A stretch of 11,342 nucleotides of DNA from Promethearchaeota archaeon (GTDB taxonomy: Archaea > Asgardarchaeota > Lokiarchaeia > Sigynarchaeales > SOKP01): the NCBI GenBank assembly GCA_019057735.1, contig JAHLWV010000053.1, forward strand, positions 1 through 11,342, given 5' to 3'. Every line of letters begins with the position of its first letter. Position 1 is the first letter of the stretch. A program made the position numbers and the translations under genes. Shown piece after piece: positions 6,044 to 11,342 of this stretch. A model generated the notes under the pieces. That model had not been told where the DNA came from. It made no database searches and worked only from the letters and a program-made list of their open reading frames with translations.

Positions 6044-9000
6044 TTAATTTCCTTCCTCTTTCAACAAATTATCAATTAAGTATTTTTCTTCTTCAAAAAG
6101 CGGTAAAATATCTAATAATTCCTTAATAGTTGGTTTATATTTTTCTACATTATGGGTTATAACATTAAGTAGAAAATCAATACAACGAATAGGGAAAGTG
6201 TCTTCTAAAAGCTTTTTATTCAGGCCTAACGAAGAAAGATAACTATTAATATTAATCCTAATTTCTTTTAAAGGTACCTTAACTACGAGTAGTGCTAAGC
6301 CATGTAATAACACCATCAAGGAGCTACTTTCAAAATTTTTCCTTTTTGACAATGTGTATGCTAATTTAAGATATTCAATTCCAGCATCTTTGAAGGAGTT
6401 TTTCTCAAGAAGCGCTATTACTTCAGTATAGATTCGGTTTTTCATGAAGTTTCTCTTTTTTAGATGTTCTTGTTGTTCACGCCGAATATCAGGCATTTTT
6501 TTTTGTAATATTCCAAAATTTTGGTCCAATTGTATGTTGAGCTTTTTTTCCTTGGCTAGCTCTTCTCTTGACATTTTAGCCTCTTCTACTTCATGTTGTT
6601 GCTCCTTGTGGACAAGACTTTTTAATAAATCTATTTCGCATTCAAAGAGTACTAGTTTATTTGTTAAAATTTTTAAGCATAAATCGAATTGTTCGTCATC
6701 TTTATTTTCTAACGCATAAAGAAGTTCATTTAAGATTTGAATCTCAGGTAAATCTCCAAAATCTTTTTTATATTTTGAATATCTTGTTAATAGATCGTTT
6801 AAATAAGATTTAGCTAGGGAGATATTTTTGGTTTTTACCATGAGAATGGTCGCAATTATTAGACTTACAGCAGCCGGTTTAAAAAATCCTTTATCTAATA
6901 ATTTTGAAATTGTGTCGTCATATTCATTACCAGCTACTTTAAATTTTCCATTACACAAATCTTCGTAAGATATCTTCCAATATTGGTTTTTCATTAATTT
7001 TCTTTTAGCAATGTCTCTTTTATCTTTGAGAATCTGCTTTTCTAATTCTTGAATTATTTTTAATCTTTTCCCCCTTTCAACGATCAAATGTTCAATATCT
7101 TCACTATCAATTGGTTTTTTTGATTTATCCAATAATTCATTAAGTAGGTCCAATTCCTCATCAAATAGTGCTAAAAATTCAACAAATTGTAGAGCTTCTT
7201 TAAATTTAATAACATCTCTCAATTTTTCGATATCGATGATATAATCAAGTAATGTAACTGGAAAAGTTTCTTTGAAGGATTTTTCTAAGCTACCTAGGCT
7301 TTTTTTTATTTTGCTTAAGGATTTTTCAAATTCTTCAATCCTATTTAGTTTGTAAAGAATTAACAAACTAACAGCTAAAGAAATTCCAACTAAATTAAGG
7401 TTTTTTCTGCCTAATAAAAATTTAAGTTGCGCATTATACTCTTCTAGTGCGTTTTCATAATCTTGATCTTTTAAAAGATTAAGTCCTTTATCATAGAGCC
7501 GCCTCTTAAGACCAGTCCTCAATCTTAGATCATCTTGTCTGTTCTGTTCCGCGTCCCTCGCTCTTTTTCTAATGTCCGGCTCTCTTTCATTTATTATACT
7601 TTCATCATAATCCTTTTGAGCCTTCTCAGCATCTTTGGCACTTATATCTGATTGTTTCTTCTCTATAGCTTTATTTCCTTTTGCCTTAAGCGATTTATTT
7701 AAAATCTTATCATTATTGGCGCGAGCAGAAGAAAAATCATATAGTTTTATGAAAAATCTGACGATTATTGCATATATCTCATCAAAATTTATTTCACGTT
7801 TATCTAAATATGCATGTGATAAATCTTTAGCTTTCGCAATCAAATTTATAGCTGAATCAATTGTTTTTTTATCTTCATTTTCTTTAACAACTCTAAGAGC
7901 TTCAGATTTGACGAAATCAACAGTAAGCTCGGATATTTCTTTAGATTGCTCAAAAAGTAATTGTTCTCTATATATTGATAAGAAGAATATGCAAGTAGTA
8001 AAAACATTTTCAAAATGGTCCTCATTAGCAAATTCTTTTAGTTTCTTTTTAACGAGGTTTAATTTATTTCTCAAATAATTCTTTTTCGATTTATTTGTTA
8101 GATCATAGTAGACATTCGTAAATTTGTCAAATAATTTACCAATTAATAGAATATCAAGAACTTTTTTTAGCATTTGATCTTGAATTTCTTTTCTACCAAT
8201 AATGCTCCAGAAGTCTGCTTGAGACTTAACCAAATTAGCTGCTTTGAGAAACTCTTCTTTTTCAATTAACCCATTAGCTTCCTTAATGGTTTTCACATTA
8301 CTTTCGGCAATAATTTGTAACTCCCGTTCAATATAGCTATTGAGAAGGCCTCTATTTTTCCGTAAACTTTCCTCTTTCTGTTGTTTCAATAATTCCTTGT
8401 TTTCATCTTCTACCTTGGAAATACGCGCAGTCAATTCCTTTTTTAATTTCAATGAATTGATTTCGTTTAGTAATAGTGCTGCATCTCCAAATTCAAGATT
8501 ATCGATGAATAAATTAATCAAAAGATTAAGTTGTTGATCTTGGTTCGGTAATTCTAAATCATATGTTTCACAAACGCTTTTGATTTCATAGTAATATTCG
8601 TAGGCGCTAAACCTGTCTTGCTCTTCAATCAATTTTGCTAGGAATAATTTTAAAACTTCGATTAACTTTGTTACTAAATCTTGGAGCTCCTCAGTCAAGT
8701 TCCTTTTTTGATAGTTATCTACAGTTATACGCAATTGGTCTCGTGCTATTAATAATTTCTGTTCTTTTATTAGGAAATCAACCATCTCTATTATTTTGGG
8801 AAGAAATTCTCGTAATATTTCAAGTGTTAAATCGTGCAGCAAATTTTTAATAATTTTAAAGACATATTCCATTTTACAAGCTGAAATCCAAGAAGTTATT
8901 GCTAACTTAAATGCTTCGTTTTTCAGCCCTTCATCCTCAAGTTCTAAAGCCGCCCATCGAGCCGCTGATTCGTATTGTCTTGCTGATTCGCTAAATTTAC

Positions 9001-9811
9001 GCGTGTTAAATAATTTATTCCCCTCCAAGATCATCGATTCAGCATATAATCTCTTAAAATTCTCTGCTTTTTTTTTATCTACATTTTGAAGTATTTTAGC
9101 GGCTTCTAAATATAAATTTACTTTTGAGAACAGAAAAGCTGCTTGTTCGCAAATTATATAGTATTCTTCTTTGTTGAAAATATCAGCAATCATCGCGGCT
9201 TTCTTAACAGCTTGAGCAGAATAAAAATAATATTCAGGTTTAGATTCTTTTTCAGCTTTTTTAAAATATATGTTGGCTAGTTGAATATAGATTGGAAACC
9301 TCATCCATGCGTTCTCTATATTTAACGGCGAATCTCCAGAGATCATTGCGATGCATAGACATTGCAAAACATGGCGAAACTTTCTCGGACGAACATTGAC
9401 AAAAGCTTCAACATCGAAGTACTTAAGCCAAGTGTTTTCTAGCAAATTATTTACTGATAAAGGAAAAATACCTTCTTGATCATAGTACATTATGATTATA
9501 GGTATGTTTCGAGAAATTTTTCTAATGTCGTGTAATATAGAATCAAAGACTTCTCTCTCTTCGTTTTTCAAAGGATTTATGAAGTAGATAATTCCATCAA
9601 CAGTATTTATCAAATCATCAAGATCAGTTTTCTCAACATCAATTATAGCGTTGACTTCGAGATCACAAGTATCCTCTAATGCTTTTACTTCTGTATATAG
9701 CTCTAAATATGGTCCTTTATTTTCGCCCTCTTCTCCGAAGGCTCTTATGGTATAAAGGGTGATTACTTCCCCGTCTAAGCCCAATATTAGAATTTTAAAG
9801 ATGTAACGCAT
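6044..9811 (-). CDS. Giant alpha-solenoid protein with N-terminal pseudo-GTPase domain
   Basis: The product is 1255 residues, with no signal peptide or membrane segment. Residues 1-155 follow the Arf/Ras pattern but have lost the nucleotide motifs. The first strand and loop KILILGLDGEVITLY (6-20) align with the Arf P-loop but lack the GKT. The G3 position reads IIDVEKTD (56-63) instead of WDxGGQ, followed by VDGIIYFIN (71-79), and the G4 region is MYYDQEG (108-114) rather than NKxD. From about 175 onward the protein is helical and TPR-like, for example GNKLFNTRKFSESARQYESA (264-283). Three tandem modules of about 130 residues (768-895, 939-1068, 1122-1251) each pair an F/Y-[KE]-x-A-[GL]-x-EY helix with a closing LFxxE..L...LL helix. 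They are joined by highly charged, probably coiled-coil linkers. A scaffold or effector role in GTPase signalling is inferred. I do not recognise a named family. The start is supported by a TATA box at 9839-9846. Confidence 0.85.
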   Translation of the reverse strand: MRYIFKILILGLDGEVITLYTIRAFGEEGENKGPYLELYTEVKALEDTCDLEVNAIIDVEKTDLDDLINTVDGIIYFINPLKNEEREVFDSILHDIRKISRNIPIIIMYYDQEGIFPLSVNNLLENTWLKYFDVEAFVNVRPRKFRHVLQCLCIAMISGDSPLNIENAWMRFPIYIQLANIYFKKAEKESKPEYYFYSAQAVKKAAMIADIFNKEEYYIICEQAAFLFSKVNLYLEAAKILQNVDKKKAENFKRLYAESMILEGNKLFNTRKFSESARQYESAARWAALELEDEGLKNEAFKLAITSWISACKMEYVFKIIKNLLHDLTLEILREFLPKIIEMVDFLIKEQKLLIARDQLRITVDNYQKRNLTEELQDLVTKLIEVLKLFLAKLIEEQDRFSAYEYYYEIKSVCETYDLELPNQDQQLNLLINLFIDNLEFGDAALLLNEINSLKLKKELTARISKVEDENKELLKQQKEESLRKNRGLLNSYIERELQIIAESNVKTIKEANGLIEKEEFLKAANLVKSQADFWSIIGRKEIQDQMLKKVLDILLIGKLFDKFTNVYYDLTNKSKKNYLRNKLNLVKKKLKEFANEDHFENVFTTCIFFLSIYREQLLFEQSKEISELTVDFVKSEALRVVKENEDKKTIDSAINLIAKAKDLSHAYLDKREINFDEIYAIIVRFFIKLYDFSSARANNDKILNKSLKAKGNKAIEKKQSDISAKDAEKAQKDYDESIINEREPDIRKRARDAEQNRQDDLRLRTGLKRRLYDKGLNLLKDQDYENALEEYNAQLKFLLGRKNLNLVGISLAVSLLILYKLNRIEEFEKSLSKIKKSLGSLEKSFKETFPVTLLDYIIDIEKLRDVIKFKEALQFVEFLALFDEELDLLNELLDKSKKPIDSEDIEHLIVERGKRLKIIQELEKQILKDKRDIAKRKLMKNQYWKISYEDLCNGKFKVAGNEYDDTISKLLDKGFFKPAAVSLIIATILMVKTKNISLAKSYLNDLLTRYSKYKKDFGDLPEIQILNELLYALENKDDEQFDLCLKILTNKLVLFECEIDLLKSLVHKEQQHEVEEAKMSREELAKEKKLNIQLDQNFGILQKKMPDIRREQQEHLKKRNFMKNRIYTEVIALLEKNSFKDAGIEYLKLAYTLSKRKNFESSSLMVLLHGLALLVVKVPLKEIRININSYLSSLGLNKKLLEDTFPIRCIDFLLNVITHNVEKYKPTIKELLDILPLFEEEKYLIDNLLKEEGN

Positions 9812-9838
9812 AGGATTTGTTTTAAGAAGTTAATATTG

Positions 9839-9846
9839 TATTTAAA
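9839..9846 (-). promoter_or_regulatory. TATA box for the giant solenoid gene
   Basis: The minus strand reads TTTAAATA here, a perfect archaeal TATA consensus, centred 31 nt before the ATG at 9811. Transcription would start near 9815, making the mRNA almost leaderless. This spacing supports the chosen start codon, which directly precedes the first beta strand of the GTPase-like fold. Confidence 0.55.
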
Positions 9847-9852
9847 CCTAAT

Positions 9853-9873
9853 ATAATAATAATAATAATAATA
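9853..9873. repeat. Trinucleotide microsatellite, seven ATA units
   Basis: Seven uninterrupted ATA units are followed by one extra A and two more AAT units. The tract lies 7 nt upstream of the TATA box of the giant gene, on the side where the BRE and any activator would bind, in a 204-nt divergent spacer. Unit-number changes would alter upstream spacing but not the core promoter. Confidence 0.7.
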
Positions 9874-9976
9874 AATAATAACTTTTTTCGTTCCCGACGC
9901 AAGACTAATAAAATTTTGAAAAAATTAAAAAAATATTAAATATTTTACTCTATTAGTTCAAGAAGAATTTTAATTT

Positions 9977-9998
9977 TTAAAAATAATAATAAATAAAT
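9977..9998 (+). promoter_or_regulatory. AT-rich candidate promoter for the gene at 10016
   Basis: This run of A and T with repeated taaaaataat/aataaataaa lies 18-39 nt before the TTG start at 10016, where a TATA box of a nearly leaderless mRNA would sit. A gggga at 10004-10008 could act as a weak Shine-Dalgarno. No consensus TTTAAATA is present, so the exact box cannot be placed. Confidence 0.25.
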
Positions 9999-10015
9999 TT
10001 GTTGGGGATTTTTTT

Positions 10016-10672
10016 TTGGATTATGTGGAAAGGAATTGTAAAATCGTAAAAGAAAGAATGATTCAGCAAATGGAACAAAGCCTTAAATTAGGGCGAAAAC
10101 TAATTGATACGGAATTAGATACAGGAATTTTAAATTTTATAGTTAGACCTATTGTTAAAGCGTTCTATGATTATTGGGCTCAACATGACGCAAGGAAGGG
10201 AACTTTAAAGCAGATTGAAATCACTTTGGATGCCGGCAAACAGTTATTACTGAATGGAAATTCAGAAGATTCTTTTAATCGCATTGTCGAAGAATTTTTT
10301 CCTAAGTACCTTAAAGGCGATCAGGTAACATATCAATGTAGTAAGAATCATAGAAATTATGAAAAATTAAAGGAAAACTCGAGGGAAACTTTTATCAGTT
10401 ATCTTAGAGAAGTTAAAACTTTCCTTGGTGTCGAAGAGCATGTTAATGATTACAGTGATCTCGCCAGAAGTGCATTTAAGTCAAAAGAAATAGCAACTAA
10501 GAACTTAAAGAAACAGTTAGAATTCACAGAGAGAGGTATCAGCATCATAGAAGACGATCCATCTATATTATCATTGCCTGCAGGTAAAAAGATAATTATT
10601 AAATCTTTAAGAAAAGGTTTCGAAGAAAGTAAAAAAGATTTTTTAAAAGCTATTGACGAAACCTACGATTAG
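10016..10672 (+). CDS. Hypothetical helical protein, first of a tandem paralogue pair
   Basis: I do not recognise this 218-residue protein. It is rich in charged residues and predicted helices, with no signal peptide, no membrane segment and no known catalytic motif. It is about 53% identical by hand count over 195 residues to the product starting at 10756, which shows which parts are conserved: the N-terminus (MDYVERN versus MDYLERN), PIVKAFY at 45-51, TLKQI at 63-67 and again ITLD at 69-72, and C108-x2-NH (111-112)-x2-YEKLKE (115-120). The start is TTG, with the last two T bases taken from a T9 run (10009-10017). It is supported because it lines up exactly with the ATG of the paralogue; the next in-frame ATG is codon 15. 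The downstream gene begins 83 nt later with its own candidate TATA box. Confidence 0.75.
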   Translation: MDYVERNCKIVKERMIQQMEQSLKLGRKLIDTELDTGILNFIVRPIVKAFYDYWAQHDARKGTLKQIEITLDAGKQLLLNGNSEDSFNRIVEEFFPKYLKGDQVTYQCSKNHRNYEKLKENSRETFISYLREVKTFLGVEEHVNDYSDLARSAFKSKEIATKNLKKQLEFTERGISIIEDDPSILSLPAGKKIIIKSLRKGFEESKKDFLKAIDETYD

Positions 10673-10714
10673 TATCAAATCATTATTTAAACAATATCAA
10701 AAGAACGTATAACA

Positions 10715-10725
10715 CTATATTTAAT
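10715..10725 (+). promoter_or_regulatory. Candidate TATA box for the second paralogue
   Basis: The sequence ctatatttaat is centred about 36 nt before the ATG at 10756, predicting transcription start near 10747 and a leader of about 10 nt. The 83-nt spacer shows no resemblance to the region upstream of 10016, so the two copies probably have separate, unrelated promoters. Confidence 0.35.
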
Positions 10726-10755
10726 AGAAAAAAAATAACTGAAATGTGACATATT

Positions 10756-11342
10756 ATGGATTACTTGGAAAGAAATTATAAGATCGTTGAAGAAAAGATG
10801 ATTTCAACAACTGATTTATCCTTAAATTTCGGTAAAGAGTTGATTGAGACGGAGTTAGATGCTGGAGCGTTCAATTTTGTTGTTAAACCTATAGTAAAAG
10901 CCTTTTATAAGATTTGGAGTGATAATAACGCTCGCGTGGGAACATTAAAACAAATAACAATCACTTTGGATTCAGCAAAATCTCTAATACAAAATGGTGA
11001 GATTACTCAAGAAAAATTTGATGAGGTTATTGAAAGAAATTTTCCTAGTTATTTAGAAAATGACCAAACTGATAAACAATGCAAAAGAAATCATAAGCAT
11101 TACGAGAAATTAAAGGAAATTACGAGAGATTCCTTTATATCTCAAGTTGAGGAGTGTGTTTTATTTTTGAACATTAAAGAAGACGTTAAGAATTACGATG
11201 AATTATCCAGAGCAGCGTTTAAAACTAAAGAAAAAGCATACAAGGCTCTTAAGCGCCAATTAGATTATAACGACGATGGAATTATAATAGTAGAAGAAGA
11301 TGATAGCATCCTTAATATACCAACGGGAAAAAATATAATTGT
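10756..11342 (+). CDS. Hypothetical helical protein, second tandem paralogue (cut by the window edge)
   Basis: An open frame runs from the ATG at 10756 to the window end without a stop: 195 codons, and by comparison with the 218-residue neighbour about 20 residues are missing. By hand count it shares about 53% identity with that neighbour. One extra residue near position 84 is the only indel needed in the alignment. Conserved points include MDYLERN at the start, PIVKAFY (45-51), TLKQI (63-67), C109-x3-H113 and YEKLKE (116-121), SRAAFK and the EDDSIL..P.GK block near the end. Intact reading frame and mostly conservative differences argue that both copies are under selection. No function can be assigned; a divergent cysteine-histidine pair kept in both is the only hint of a metal or structural site. 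Confidence 0.75.
   Translation, partial: MDYLERNYKIVEEKMISTTDLSLNFGKELIETELDAGAFNFVVKPIVKAFYKIWSDNNARVGTLKQITITLDSAKSLIQNGEITQEKFDEVIERNFPSYLENDQTDKQCKRNHKHYEKLKEITRDSFISQVEECVLFLNIKEDVKNYDELSRAAFKTKEKAYKALKRQLDYNDDGIIIVEEDDSILNIPTGKNII

Noticed and set aside
7635..8078. 147-residue open frame on the plus strand
   Set aside because: It lies antisense within the giant gene, whose minus frame has coherent domains and a good promoter. The plus translation is Ser/Phe/Leu-rich, as expected from the complement of Lys/Glu/Leu-rich helices.
9853..9880. CRISPR-like or iteron-like array
   Set aside because: The repeat unit is only three bases with no spacers, so it is a simple microsatellite.
10023..10049. 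ATG at 10023 as the start of the first paralogue
   Set aside because: It is out of frame with the conserved protein and reaches a stop after eight codons; the TTG at 10016 aligns with the ATG of the paralogue.

Overview
The window is AT-rich and looks like a chromosomal segment of an Asgard (Lokiarchaeia-like) archaeon. The evidence is a transcription factor B gene, a gene for a eukaryote-like small GTPase with Arf- and Rag-type motifs, a giant protein opening with a degenerate GTPase fold, and promoters with archaeal TATA boxes of the TTTAAATA type. The lineage is inferred from gene content; no rRNA or tRNA gene is present to test it.

Layout. Positions 1-125 are non-coding and open with two overlapping palindromes. 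Next comes a plus-strand block: a CoA-transferase/acetyl-CoA hydrolase family protein fused to a GNAT acetyltransferase (126-2024), a PHP-domain metallophosphoesterase (2074-2868) and a PAP2-type membrane phosphatase (2883-3596). The last two are 14 nt apart and probably co-transcribed. Convergent to them on the minus strand is a Rag/Arf-like GTPase with long extensions at both ends (3657-4904). A 220-nt divergent intergenic region carrying repeats and TATA boxes separates it from a full-length TFB gene (5125-6039). Only 4 nt beyond the TFB stop, on the opposite strand, ends a 1255-residue protein (6044-9811): an N-terminal Arf-like fold that has lost its nucleotide-binding motifs, followed by a long alpha-helical solenoid with three tandem ~130-residue modules. 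The right end holds two tandem paralogues of an unrecognised helical protein: one complete gene (10016-10672, TTG start) and one cut by the window edge (10756 onward).

How the genes may work together. The left block is metabolic (acyl-CoA handling, phosphoester and lipid-phosphate hydrolysis), and no single pathway can be read from it. The right part is regulatory or cell-biological: an active-looking GTPase, a pseudo-GTPase solenoid that could be a scaffold or effector, and a basal transcription factor. A functional link between the GTPase and the pseudo-GTPase protein is suggested by neighbourhood and domain type only. No mobile element, CRISPR array, rRNA or tRNA was seen, and no gene-free stretch exceeds about 220 nt.
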